A stretch of 64,000 bases of DNA from Crossaster papposus (taxonomy: Eukaryota; Echinodermata; Asteroidea; Velatida; Solasteridae), in assembly GCA_037893245.1 (NCBI GenBank), contig JBAIAA010000694.1:248001-312000 (forward strand), read 5' to 3'. Under the pieces are notes generated by a model that worked only from the letters and a program-made list of their open reading frames with translations, was not told the origin of the DNA and made no database searches. Shown here in pieces: positions 46,517 through 56,965 of the stretch. A program made the position numbers and the translations under genes. How positions within the stretch are numbered: the stretch's first letter is position 1; each line of letters opens with the position of its first letter.

Positions 46517-47903
46517 TAACTTATGGAGGATCAGCAATTGTATATAATACACAGAATAATTAAAATCCTAACAAGATAACAAAAATAAACAACTAACTAG
46601 ATATAAGACATAACGGTATTTAAGCTTCTAGACTGTGATCAAACAACAAAAAAGCTAATTGATATGTTCACCCAGAACATCTAAATTAAGAGATTACAAA
46701 TTGAATAGTATCACTGGATTTTCAACCAGAAAATATCTAGAAAACAGTTCGCGCAAGTTAAAACAACTCAAGGTCGGTTTGGGGTGGAATACACCAGGAC
46801 ACTCGCTCCCGTGCCCATGGCAACGACACGTGGTCAGAAACCATATGTATGTGGCCAGACATAATTGAACTAATATGTACAAAAGTTGTATGTGCCCATA
46901 CGCGATAGTATATAAATGATAACAACGAAGAAGGGAATTATTATGAGCACTAATACATCGGTGAGAAAATGTACGCAACAACGCTCGGCCGTAAATGTCT
47001 AACGGACTAAAATCTATTTATCTATTCGGACTAAAATTGTAAACTTAGAACGAGGAAAATCCATGTTTAGGAATAGGCACGTTTCAACTGAGATTATTGG
47101 GAAGTTACAAAACGCAACAGATATAGCGAGGTTAAAATTGTGGGCAAATCGTTTAACGAGAATCCTATTCTCGTGACAAAAGATAGTTCACAGCAGGAAC
47201 ATAAAAATACAAGCGAGTGATAGTGACTGACCATACTCAAGGTCACCTCGGGATATCCCTTACTCTAAAGTAAACCAAGGGCACTCACTCCCGTGCCTAT
47301 GGCAACGACACGTGGCCAGAGACCACATGGTGTGTGCAGCAAGAATGAACTAACTTAATAATGATGATAAAATGTACAAAAGACTTTGTCAGGAATGTCT
47401 CACAGAAATGATACTTCTGGATCCATAACCCGAGACGGTCTATAAGTTGTGGCTAAATTCAGAACAAGAACAATTATTCTCAGCATTATGCGCGATCAAA
47501 CTGCGATCGTCGAACAAGTCATTTATAAAGATGCAATCGATACAGTAAAGTTAAAACAATATAAGCAACCATTCAGCAAAGATTCCATAGTCAGGAAAAT
47601 AGCCGAATTAGTAATAGCACCAAACATCTACTGAATGATAACATCAAGAATGTGATGAGCAATATCACAACAAAGAAACTTCACCGAGATATAAGAATCG
47701 GTAATGTCATGAATATACAGTATACAAGATTAGAGCGAATGTCGATTCAGACAATCAAAGTGACCACTGTCTCAAGTCACGCTGGACTTGTAAGAAACTA
47801 TATCGTGGTTGTTCAAAACTAAATGGTGTGAGTATAAACAAAAATACAAAGGTCGATCAAGCAGTAACTTGTATAGCAAAACAATAGAAGATGCAAATCT
47901 TAC

Positions 47904-48029
47904 CTGTACCACAGATATACCAAGCCAGTGATGAGAAGGAGGAAATATGTTTCACTATAACTTAAAACGGTGAAGTGCAGACAGCACTTGAGAAACACGT
48001 CCTTCTCATCAGGTTTCCAGATCGCTTCT
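47904..48029 (-). repeat. 126-bp exon-like direct repeat, upstream copy (type A)
   Basis: In element orientation it is preceded by an acceptor-like ctcctcAG and followed exactly at its end by GTAAGATT, a consensus splice donor (ACAG|GTAAG). Confidence 0.75.
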
Positions 48030-48380
48030 GAGGAGGCCAGGGCGCTCTGGGGATATATCTATCCGAGCATGTGTTCGCCAAGATTTTGGTGTACCGAGCT
48101 CATTGGCTAGTTTCCTTAAAACTAGGCAGATGCTTCGATATTTCAATTAAGAAGGGCCAATCAGGAAAAGCCACCTTCTTAGTTTCGGGTACTAAAGTAC
48201 CAAGGATGTGGTCAGAGAATTTACGACCAAATTTACTTATCTTGACCATGTCCGGGGGAAAAACAGGTGCCAGGCCGGAGAGGAATGTGGAACGACCATC
48301 TCAAACCGTGGGAACAACTTTAAGCCCTTGAGTCGGTCACAGGCCTTTATCTTAAAGGGGCAATCCAACAGGGTCCGACA

Positions 48381-48397
48381 TACTCCCCCTCTAAAAC
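48381..48397 (-). promoter_or_regulatory. Polypurine tract for plus-strand priming
   Basis: On the minus strand the sequence GTTTTAGAGGGGGAGTA lies immediately before the LTR start TGTCGG. A purine run abutting the 3' LTR is the usual priming site for second-strand synthesis in LTR retrotransposons. Confidence 0.7.
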
Positions 48398-48436
48398 CGT
48401 GGCGTCCACGACATGGTAACACAAAGATGGACAATT

Positions 48437-51265
48437 TTACCGTCGACACATGACATTGACAAGGTTATTGGTGACCTCTAATGCCTGCTGTTGCGTCATA
48501 AGGTGTTGCTCGAGGAGCTTGGCCTCTAGCCCTTCAAATCCATAGTATTTTGGGGGCCTTCTGTTCCGCACAGGTCGAGAGACAACGTTTGGCTCATCTG
48601 TGTCGGGGCCAGTCGATGTCTTACAAGTGGGCTTCGTAGCAGGGGGGTCCGACTCTTCTGAATCTTCTCCATCATGAAGTTGATCACCCGAGGCGGATGG
48701 GTCGGGGGAAGAACTGCTTTCAGTGGAAGGAGGATCCAACTCTGCGTCCTCATCAGGAGTTTGCTCATCTGAGTTGGATGAGTTAGACGGAGAATTGGCA
48801 TCAGTGCTGCTGGCGGACGGCATGGGTTCATCTAAGCGGGAATGGTGCGAGCCCTGGGTGGAGTCACTCTCAGCAGAGATAGGGGCGTGAGATGGGAGGT
48901 CGTCGGCGGGAGGTGTCGACTCTGATGAGATTACTTCAGGATGGAAGATCTGGGCATTCGGGTTGAGATTGATCGATCGTCTAGGGGTCGGTATTGGACG
49001 AAGTGCATAGAAGTTTTCATCCGATCGGTCAGAGTCTAGTGCGTCATCCATGTCGTCAGCGTGTTCAAGTAATTGTCGTCTAATGGGACGCTTACGGCGA
49101 GGCTTAGGTTTAGGTCGCTCGGTTTTATGAGGCACATCGTCATCGGAGGGGAAGAACCCACAGGGGAGAAGCATATTTCGGTGAAGCGTTTTATCTGGGC
49201 CCTCGCCATCAATTGGGCTCACGACGTACACTGGCATGTCGGGGCTTATCCTCCGATGCACTCTGTACACGGTTTTTCTCCAACGGTCGGCAAGCTTGTG
49301 CGGCCCTTTTAGGCCGACATTTCTGATGAGCACCCTGTCACCTTCCTCCAGTGCATTTTCCCGTACCTTCTTGTCGTATCGGGACTTATTTTTCTGTGCA
49401 GTTTTCTCCATCATAGCCGATGCGAGCTCATGGGCTCGTCTCAATCGCTCTTGCAGGTCGGTTGCATACTGGTCACGATTCTTGACACCAGACTGCGAGG
49501 GTAACCCAAACAGGACGTCGATCGGCAGGCGGGCCTCACGGCCAAACATTAGGAAGTAGGGAGACATCCCAGTGGATGTATGTTTTGTACAGTTGTACGC
49601 ATGAACAAGAGGACCAACGTGTATCTTACACTTCTTCTTCTGATCTTCATCAAGAGTGCCGAGCATATTTAGGAGTGTCTGGTTGAATCTCTCACATTGG
49701 CCATTTCCTTGGGGATGGTACGGGGTAGTACGGCTTTTCCTTACGCCAGCTATTTCACACAATTCCTTTATGAGTTGAGCTTCAAAATCTCTACCTTGAT
49801 CAGAATGTAGCCGTTCAGGGAAACCATAATGAATGAAGTAAGATTCCCATAGCACCCTGGCAACAGTACGAGACTTTTGATCTTTGGTTGGGAAAGCTTG
49901 GGCGTACCGTGTATAGTGGTCGGTGATGACTAGGATATTTGTCGTGTTACTATCATCAGGCTCCAAACAAAGGAAGTCGATACATACTAACTCCATTGGC
50001 GTCGTGGTTCTTATGGGGACTAAGGGCGCGGACTTCTGGGGTCGTCGCTTGCGTCTCACACATCTTTGACACGTCTGACACTTCTTTTCTACATCTATCG
50101 CCATCTTAGGCCAATAGAAACGGGAGCGAATTAGGTCTAATGTTCTATCATACCCAAGGTGGCCGACATCATCGTGCAATCCTTGTAGGGCTTGGTTGCG
50201 ATGACTCTTAGGGAGAACTAGTTGCAGGGTGTCGCGCTTATCATTTGTGATGGTCTTCCGATGGAGAATATCATCTTCAAGGGACAGTTTATCCCACTGA
50301 CGAAGGAGTATTTGGGCCTCTTCCGACAGTGCTGACCGCTGCTCAGTAGTGGGGCGTTGTCCTTTCTTTACATATGGGATTATTTCACCAATGGTACCAT
50401 CTTCTAGTTGGAGTTGACGCCAGTCATTGGCCTCCGTGGTCGGTAGGGCTGTCTGGCCGGTCAATTGGTTTAACTCGCAGGGCACGATATACTCTGGGTT
50501 GGTGATACTCTCTACTAGGGCATGGCCGTCATCATTATCTTGGGGGGTTTGGACACCACGTTGTACATTATGTCGTTGACAAACAGCCTGAAAAACTTCC
50601 TTCGAACACACGGCATTCTGACCACTTTCACCAAGTCGTTCACGGAGTCGACGTAGCTTTTCGTCGTTTGACAGTGACTCGTCATCTGCCTGTGGTGTTG
50701 GCTGAGGTCTTCTGGACAGACCATCGGCATCGGCATTACTTTTTCCTGGGCGGTACTTAATAACGAAATTGTAGTTCGCCAATGCAGCCAACCAGCGGTG
50801 TCCAGTGGCATCCAGTTTTGCCGTAGTCAACACGTACGTCAGTGGGTTATTATCTGTTAGGACAGTGAACTCTGCTCCGTATAAGTAGTCGTGGAATTTA
50901 TCTGAAACGGCCCACTTCAAAGACAGGAATTCCCACTTGTAGGCGGGGTAGTTTAGCTCGGACTTTGAAAGACCGCGGCTAGCGTACGCAATGACACGCG
51001 GTCGGCCATCGTCATCTTCTTGGTAGAGTGCTGCGCCAAGCCCAATCCCACTTGCATCGGTGTGAATGGTGAATGGCTGGCCGTAATCTACAAATCCAAG
51101 TACGGGAGCAGAAGTTAGCTTTTGTTTGATGGTCTCAAACGAAGTCTGGCACGCTGAACTCCAGAGGTGACCAAAAGGCTCGGTTGGGCTGCGAAGTTTT
51201 GGTTGAGGTTTCTTCTTCTGGTTCTTGCCAAACCGCCGTTTCGTTAAATCGCAACCAGCAGTCAA
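48437..51265 (-). CDS. Gypsy pol, 3' part: RNase H and integrase
   Basis: The frame is open for 942 residues. RNase H motifs are HTDASGIGLGA (Asp70), KWEFLSLKWAV (Glu112) and LTDNNPLTY (Asp138), followed by a typical NYNFVIKYRPGKSNADADGLSRR end. Integrase has an HHCC zinc finger (His364, His369, Cys396, Cys399) and a DD(35)E core (Asp430 in CIDF, Asp489 in HSDQG, Glu525 in GQCERFN). A GPY/F-like segment follows (VGLKGPHKLADRW, ~650). A 250-residue acidic Ser/Pro/Asp-rich tail ends RPVRNRRPPKYYG...CRR. All catalytic residues are intact. The Met is not a true start; this is the continuation of the upstream pol frame after a one-base frameshift near 51333. Confidence 0.92.
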   Translation of the reverse strand: MTAGCDLTKRRFGKNQKKKPQPKLRSPTEPFGHLWSSACQTSFETIKQKLTSAPVLGFVDYGQPFTIHTDASGIGLGAALYQEDDDGRPRVIAYASRGLSKSELNYPAYKWEFLSLKWAVSDKFHDYLYGAEFTVLTDNNPLTYVLTTAKLDATGHRWLAALANYNFVIKYRPGKSNADADGLSRRPQPTPQADDESLSNDEKLRRLRERLGESGQNAVCSKEVFQAVCQRHNVQRGVQTPQDNDDGHALVESITNPEYIVPCELNQLTGQTALPTTEANDWRQLQLEDGTIGEIIPYVKKGQRPTTEQRSALSEEAQILLRQWDKLSLEDDILHRKTITNDKRDTLQLVLPKSHRNQALQGLHDDVGHLGYDRTLDLIRSRFYWPKMAIDVEKKCQTCQRCVRRKRRPQKSAPLVPIRTTTPMELVCIDFLCLEPDDSNTTNILVITDHYTRYAQAFPTKDQKSRTVARVLWESYFIHYGFPERLHSDQGRDFEAQLIKELCEIAGVRKSRTTPYHPQGNGQCERFNQTLLNMLGTLDEDQKKKCKIHVGPLVHAYNCTKHTSTGMSPYFLMFGREARLPIDVLFGLPSQSGVKNRDQYATDLQERLRRAHELASAMMEKTAQKNKSRYDKKVRENALEEGDRVLIRNVGLKGPHKLADRWRKTVYRVHRRISPDMPVYVVSPIDGEGPDKTLHRNMLLPCGFFPSDDDVPHKTERPKPKPRRKRPIRRQLLEHADDMDDALDSDRSDENFYALRPIPTPRRSINLNPNAQIFHPEVISSESTPPADDLPSHAPISAESDSTQGSHHSRLDEPMPSASSTDANSPSNSSNSDEQTPDEDAELDPPSTESSSSPDPSASGDQLHDGEDSEESDPPATKPTCKTSTGPDTDEPNVVSRPVRNRRPPKYYGFEGLEAKLLEQHLMTQQQALEVTNNLVNVMCRR

Positions 51266-51282
51266 CTCGTTGAGGGGTTTTG

Positions 51283-53226
51283 CTATTGAAGAATAACCTT
51301 CGACAAAACGACGATAGTAGCCGGTAAACCCAAGAATGACTTCAATTCTCTGGCTGTGTTAGGAACGGGCCACGACTCCACTGCGTCAATCTTGCTGGGG
51401 TCGGTACTCACACCTTCAGCCGAAATGACATGACCAAGGCACTTCACAGATGACTGAAAAAACTTGCACTTAGTAGGACTAAGTTTGAGCCCAAATTGAC
51501 GAAGACGGTCGAGAACTTGAACCAGCTTAGCCTCGTGCTCTACGGCGGTCCTTGCAAACACAATAATGTCGTCCAGGTAAACAAAAACACCGTTATGATG
51601 AAGATCACCCAAACATCTCTCCATGAGTCGTTGGAAAGTTGCAGGGGCGTTTGTTATTCCCTGGGGCATACGATTAAACTCATAGAATCCCAGAGGGCAC
51701 CAGAAAGCGGTTTTGTGTTTGTCGTCCTCTGCCATCTCTATCTGATAGTACCCCGACTTTAGATCTAAACAGGAGAACCACTTTGCGCCATTCATTGCAT
51801 GCAAAGTATCTTCAATTTTCGGTATGGAGTATTGGTCTCGTATGGTGCGGCCATTCAGTTTCCGATATTCAATACAGAGCCGAATGTCCCCATTCTTTTT
51901 CCGGACTAACACGATTGGCGATGCGAATTGGCTTGAGGACTCGCGGATGATCTCTTTCTCCTGCAGTTCCCTGATGTGTTTACGGGCATCAGCATAATCT
52001 GCAGGGGGGATACGGCGACAACCCTCACGATATGGCGTTTCGTCAGACAGGTTGATGGTGTGTTTAACGGCAGCTGTGCACCCAATGTCTAGGTCATGTT
52101 TGGAGAATACATCAGAACGGTTACGGAACAACTCGGTAACGCGCCTTATATCGTCTGCGGGAAGGGGAGAACCTTCAAAGTCAAACTTGACGTCTTCATC
52201 ACTGGAGGGAGACGGAGACATATATGGTTCGTGTGCACCAAACGGCAGCTCTTCTACAATACTAAACGCTGAGGCGAGGCGGCATCGGGCGGGGACCACT
52301 ACACTCTGGCAGGACTTATTGGTAAGGATGACTCTTGTCTTTGCCATTCTGTGGGCGGGTAACTCAACCATGCAGGTTTTAAGTTCAACGCCATCTGGGA
52401 GCTGGGATGTGTTTTCCTTCTCGACTAGAACATCAAGTCTGGACCGAGAACGATTGTTAATTCGCGTTGTTATTTCAACCTGTTCACCTGGCTTAAGTGC
52501 TGTGGGTTTTAGAGTTTTAACTGGCCCAAGTCTTCCGACAGATGTCAAACGGGGGGAAAGCTGGTAGACTTGTGCCCACGCACTATCAACTGGAAGGTTT
52601 CGGAGGAAATTCTTGCCACCTTTCTGCTGACAAACCCGCATCATTTCTCGCACTACGCTAGTGTTAGTACCGACAAGCAGGGGTACATCGTCGGCCCCTT
52701 GACGATTCGGACATACAAGGGCGAGGGTCGTGACTTCTCTCTGCATCCCAGCGGAACTAGCTGGAAACTTTAGGTTTAGCTCGATATACCCCTTATATGG
52801 GACAGGCTGACCAGCGGCGCCTATCACCGCGAGGTGTGATAGGGGTTGTAGCTGGCGATGTGGAAGATGGCGGGCGTGGTACGTAGCGGTTATGCACGTG
52901 ACTTGCGAACCGGTGTCAAGGAGGCATTTGGCTGGCTGTCCATCGATGAATACATGGGTAACGGCCTGACCACCAACAACACCTGGAGGGACATCTGAAG
53001 GAGAATCTCCCTGACACCGCATCGACGCAGTCGGATGACGCACTGGACCCTTAGATGAGTTCGGGACGGCTGTTCGGGCACCTACAGCTGTCCGCTGCCG
53101 TTTCCCGAAATCTGGTCGCCCTTGGCTTTGGGTAAACGAGACATCATTTTTTCTTGCACAAGGGCAGGGTTCTTGAGCCTGGTGCAGGAGTCCATGCGGT
53201 GGCCGTCCTCGCCGCAGTTGTAGCAA
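51283..53226 (-). CDS. Gypsy pol, 5' part: protease and reverse transcriptase
   Basis: The 647-residue frame has an aspartic protease motif LLDTGSQVTCI (Asp104) in a retropepsin-like context. The RT has FASPIVLVRKKNG, FSCLDLKSGYYQ (Asp488), FNRMPQGITNAPATFQ and VYLDDIIVF (Asp552-Asp553), then KCLGHVIS. The frame derails at KSFLGL. The minus-strand sequence shows one missing base relative to the frame that continues into RNase H, so Pol is truncated after the RT thumb. It overlaps the end of gag by 145 nt in the -1 frame, so expression would need -1 frameshifting. A run of six A (minus strand, 53147-53152) lies in the overlap, but no perfect slippery heptamer was recognised. Confidence 0.92.
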   Translation of the reverse strand: MLQLRRGRPPHGLLHQAQEPCPCARKNDVSFTQSQGRPDFGKRQRTAVGARTAVPNSSKGPVRHPTASMRCQGDSPSDVPPGVVGGQAVTHVFIDGQPAKCLLDTGSQVTCITATYHARHLPHRQLQPLSHLAVIGAAGQPVPYKGYIELNLKFPASSAGMQREVTTLALVCPNRQGADDVPLLVGTNTSVVREMMRVCQQKGGKNFLRNLPVDSAWAQVYQLSPRLTSVGRLGPVKTLKPTALKPGEQVEITTRINNRSRSRLDVLVEKENTSQLPDGVELKTCMVELPAHRMAKTRVILTNKSCQSVVVPARCRLASAFSIVEELPFGAHEPYMSPSPSSDEDVKFDFEGSPLPADDIRRVTELFRNRSDVFSKHDLDIGCTAAVKHTINLSDETPYREGCRRIPPADYADARKHIRELQEKEIIRESSSQFASPIVLVRKKNGDIRLCIEYRKLNGRTIRDQYSIPKIEDTLHAMNGAKWFSCLDLKSGYYQIEMAEDDKHKTAFWCPLGFYEFNRMPQGITNAPATFQRLMERCLGDLHHNGVFVYLDDIIVFARTAVEHEAKLVQVLDRLRQFGLKLSPTKCKFFQSSVKCLGHVISAEGVSTDPSKIDAVESWPVPNTARELKSFLGLPATIVVLSKVILQ

Positions 53227-54230
53227 AAAATAGACCTAAAGCTCCGACCAGGGGATGTGGTTGAAGGAGATGGTCTACGGGGAGTGCTGGGTTGATTGAA
53301 GAACCCGTCAAGTCGGCGGTGCAGGCGGTCGACGGCTTGCCGCAGCTCGGCTACCTCTCCGCCGTCACTTGGTGTTGGGCTGGGGGCCGCCTTTATAGTC
53401 TGGTTTTCCGCCGACGCAGTTTGGGCCATGGTAGCTACCCTCTTTGCTGACTTGGGTTCACCCTTTCTTCGATCAGACTTCTCTTCTAACAAGGCCTCTG
53501 CTGCCCGCACTTCCCGAAGTAGAAATAACATGTCAGGGGGATTTTCCTTCTTGGCCCTGAGTTGCAGCATGTTTAGAAGGGGGTCGTTGTACAGGCAGCC
53601 TCTTTGAAACTGACTACACAGGGTCTTGTCAGAGTCGTCGGGGTCGATACCGTCCATCTCAACAACTTGAGTCAGGAGTGTGTGGAGTCGAAGAAGATAA
53701 TCCGAAGCCTTCTCTTCCACCTTCTGATATGTACACCTGAAGTTGGTCAGGAGCTCATCGCCATCTGCAGTGGGCCCATATGCGCGAGACAGACAAGTCA
53801 GATATTCGTGTGCCGCACTCCCATCTGCTACGGCCCAAACGACGTTTAGAGCGGGTGGGACTAGGGATTCCGTTATTCGGCTCTTCTTCTCGCTGTCCGG
53901 AATGCTGTCATCCTTCACGAGCTGGCGAGCCAAACGTCGCCAATTTTCGAAGTCTAACTCACCAGATGGAACTGGAGACTTTCCCGAAAACAGTCTCAAA
54001 CGGCGATATGATCTACTGGAAACCTTGTCAATGACATGCACAACACTCGGCTTGTTGCCATCACTTTCCTCAACATTATCATCTATCTTTGGTTCTTCTA
54101 GGCCTAACCCAAGGGACTTGAGGTCGTCCATGGTCTTCCCGTGACCGGACAGAAACTCTTCAAGAGCTTCGGAAAACGCCGCGGCCATCGTGATTTTGTT
54201 GATACAGGTGTTATATTTACAACAATGCAC
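53082..54230 (-). CDS. Gypsy gag with PNMA-like capsid and CCHC zinc knuckle
   Basis: 382 residues if read from 54230. The second Met (residue 15, at 54188, MAAAFSEALEEF) is a likelier start. The capsid region (~residues 76-245) begins RLRLFSGKSPVPSGELDFEN, continues SEKKSRITESLVPPALNVV and has FRCTYQKVEEKASDYLLRLH. The order FSG-x-x-P-x-P-x-GE-x-x-F-x-x-W, then E-K-x-R-x-x-ESL-x-x-PAL, then TYQK-x-x-EK-x-S-x-Y-x-x-RL is characteristic of PNMA-family Gag-like proteins. One CCHC knuckle follows (Cys336, Cys339, His344, Cys349) for RNA binding. No stops or frameshifts. Gag forms the particle that packages element RNA. Confidence 0.9.
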   Translation of the reverse strand: MHCCKYNTCINKITMAAAFSEALEEFLSGHGKTMDDLKSLGLGLEEPKIDDNVEESDGNKPSVVHVIDKVSSRSYRRLRLFSGKSPVPSGELDFENWRRLARQLVKDDSIPDSEKKSRITESLVPPALNVVWAVADGSAAHEYLTCLSRAYGPTADGDELLTNFRCTYQKVEEKASDYLLRLHTLLTQVVEMDGIDPDDSDKTLCSQFQRGCLYNDPLLNMLQLRAKKENPPDMLFLLREVRAAEALLEEKSDRRKGEPKSAKRVATMAQTASAENQTIKAAPSPTPSDGGEVAELRQAVDRLHRRLDGFFNQPSTPRRPSPSTTSPGRSFRSIFCYNCGEDGHRMDSCTRLKNPALVQEKMMSRLPKAKGDQISGNGSGQL

Positions 54231-54594
54231 AACTTATAAGTATAACAATTAGGGCAAAGAAATAGTAATGGAAAGTGAGAAATGCAGCAAGTGAGGATAA
54301 AATATACAAAATACAAGTTCAACCCGCAAATTACGATCAATAATCCGCAATATGAAAAGGGGAGGAAAAATTGTCAACATATACAAATCAACAATGAATA
54401 TGAACCAACAATATTAGAAGATAAAAACCAACTCAAAAAATTAGCTTTTGTATAAGATTAGTGATGTTTCCCTCCAAAGAAAAAACGATCCACAAGAAAA
54501 AGCAAACTGTTTTTTGTTTGTTTGTGTGTAAACAACAACCAGGAAGGTGAAAGTGTGGAAGGGAAACAAATTTTAAAATTGAGCAAATCCGGGT

Positions 54595-54604
54595 GGTGCC
54601 TCCA
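54595..54604 (-). promoter_or_regulatory. Primer-binding site, tRNA-Thr-like
   Basis: In element orientation the LTR ends TGACA, then AAA, then TGGAGGCACC. TGG is the complement of a tRNA 3' CCA, and TGGAGGCACC fits the 3' end of some animal tRNA-Thr (…GGTGCCTCCA). The three-base spacer is normal. The tRNA identity is from memory and tentative. Confidence 0.6.
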
Positions 54605-55378
54605 TTTTGTCACAGGCTGTCTCAAGCTTAGTCTGAGGACCTATGTCGGTTCGTTTAAAAAGTCTGGATATTGCTCATAAGAAAAATCACACAGATAGCA
54701 AAGTTTAAGTTGGTTATTTCCCCTTGGAAAACTATTATATTATTATTGGATCAATCATATCATATATCGTCACGGTCAACAGTGGTTGGTCAGAAAAGAA
54801 TAAAATATAAGATATCACAATCATCAAAATATACGTGTGACGTTCAGTGGTGTAACGGTTAGAGGTAACAATACAATCAAAACAAGGTAGGACCAATCAG
54901 CAAAACAACTACAACAAAAGTTGTAATTTGGGCAAGAAAAAATATAAAAGAAAGGTGAAAGGCGAGTACCAAAATCTCAGAGCATTGGACTCCACGAAAC
55001 AAATCCTCAAGTGTCCAAGGTCAACAAACCTTAAATTTTGTGTAAGCCAAAAGTATGAATAGATACAAACAAACGCAATGAGGTTAAACCACTGAAGCAT
55101 CAACACGCATAATAGCAATACAATAAAAGGTAGGACAACAGTAAATTATTATACAATGGTAATATGAAATCTTAGCTGGGTTTCAGCGCGTCGGGGCTTG
55201 TCTTGGATGGCAGATGCAACGGGTCGTACTCGGATGGGGTCCGCGTAGTGTAACGTCGGTCCTGACAAGTCCAGCGAGCGGTGATCCAGACGGGAAAAGG
55301 GGGGTTGTGAGAAGCGAAGGGCCGAGCGAAGAATCGAACCGGGTCGACTCTCCAAAGCGTGACCTGGGGACTCGTGTT

Positions 55379-55562
55379 CTGTATCAACAGAGCACGTGGC
55401 AAATGATGCGAAAATGTCGTTAGGAACGTAACTTTTGACTAAACTAGTAAAAGTTGACTTAGGGAAGTCCGCACTCGTTCCTACGCATAACTATATCATG
55501 AAACTGGAAAGTGAGAGCACTTTAGTTCAGGTCCACTCGCATCAAAGGTCTTTTTCGCTTCT
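55379..55562 (-). repeat. 184-bp exon-like direct repeat, downstream copy (type B)
   Basis: Matches 56782-56965 with two mismatches. In element orientation it starts AGAAGCG after a possible acceptor (aaccttAG) and ends GTTGATACAG, continuing without a donor. Confidence 0.75.
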
Positions 55563-56781
55563 AAGGTTAGATCCAACTTTGTATTAAATTTAATAACTAA
55601 CAACAAACTTTAAAACTAGGACTACCAACAATAAAGCAAATCAAAATAGTCCAACAACTAAGAAACCTGAAAAGGTTGGGGTGTTCACCCAGAACATTAT
55701 TCTTCGACAAAAGGAAGTCGTAATAAACAAACAAAATATGAGCAAGGAAATAAATAGTCCGTGCATGTTGGTACATGAAGGTCGGTCATCTGGGGGCAAA
55801 GGGCAGGGGTGTTTACATGCTCAACAGCAATTACGGTCGTAAATGCGCTAACTTAATTGAATGGAATGTGTAAAAAACCTGACCAGCGGTAATATCTCTA
55901 ACTAGCAACACATAATGCGAAGGGACTCGAAAGACAATAAGTCCTACTACAATTAAATGGATTATTTGCACACATGTATTTTGTACAGTGTATGAACACG
56001 GCAAAACAAAAATATAACGCAACTAAATTATAAGAGAGCCTATCGCAACTTAAATTGACTGCTCCTGATTTCGTCTAAATTCATTCAACGATATAGTCAA
56101 AAACAATGTGCGTGTGGGCAGTGGCCTTACACAAGGTCACTTAGGGACAGGATTACATCGGACACTCAATCCCGTGCCCATGGTAACAAACTATAGTAAC
56201 ACATGGTTAAGACCAGACCAGAATCAAGTGGGATACAATGATCCAGCAATTAGGGATAGGACTGCATAAAAATACTTTATCAAGGGTTTGCCTAAAATCA
56301 TGAATGCTCCAACATAGGATAACAGGGAAATATGATAAGTGAATATAAGATCGGTAACTCTGCTAAATTAGGGAGTCGTCAGATAAGTTATATACAACTG
56401 GGTAACCGAGGCGGTTATTCGGACATTGGGGGTATACGGTGCTGGTAATGTAAAAGTTAGTCCGGCAGCGCAGCGGACATACAAAACTCACTTAATTCCG
56501 ATCACTTCAATGGTAACAACAAAACACCAATATCATATAAACGGCAACGCCAACATTGGATAAGGAAATAAAAGGGATCATAGAGCAACAACTATTTACA
56601 TTATCATACAATAAAGATACAGCATAAATCAACATTTGGCAGTAAGATTATCGATGGCTGCAACTCATACTGGATCTAAGGTTGTCAAAATTATCAGTCG
56701 GTAGGGCAATGTCTTAGGCCATCATCATCAATAATACATACAAGTTGAATGGTACAGAAATAAGAAAAAACATCGGCTTAC

Positions 56782-56965
56782 CTGTATCAACAGAGCACGT
56801 GGCAAATGATGCGAAAATGTCGTTAGGAACGTAACTTTTGACTAAACTAGTAAAAGTTGACTTAGGGAAGTCCGCACTCGTTCCTACGCATAACTATATT
56901 ATGAAACTGGAAAGTGAGAGCACTTTAGTTCAGGTGCACTCGCATCAAAGGTCTTTTTCGCTTCT
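56782..56965 (-). repeat. 184-bp exon-like direct repeat, upstream copy (type B)
   Basis: In element orientation it is preceded by acceptor-like attcgtcAG and followed at its exact end by GTAAGCCG, a splice-donor consensus, just as in the type A terminal region despite unrelated repeat sequence. Confidence 0.75.

Larger units (their letters stand above)
45645..48380 (-). repeat. 3' terminal region (LTR type A, 2.74 kb)
   Basis: In element orientation it starts TGTCGGACCCTGTTGGATTG right after the polypurine tract and ends ACCTGTGACA. It holds a pair of 126-bp direct repeats (46391-46516, 47904-48029), a 'cttggcgtgaacttgg'-like minisatellite (46060-46180), and two copies of an 'actc(g/a)ctcccgtgcc(c/t)atggcaac' block (46800, 47286). 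Short frames inside are not genes. Confidence 0.75.

Noticed and set aside
52052-52567. 171-codon plus-strand ORF inside pol
   Set aside because: Antisense shadow of the protease-RT frame.
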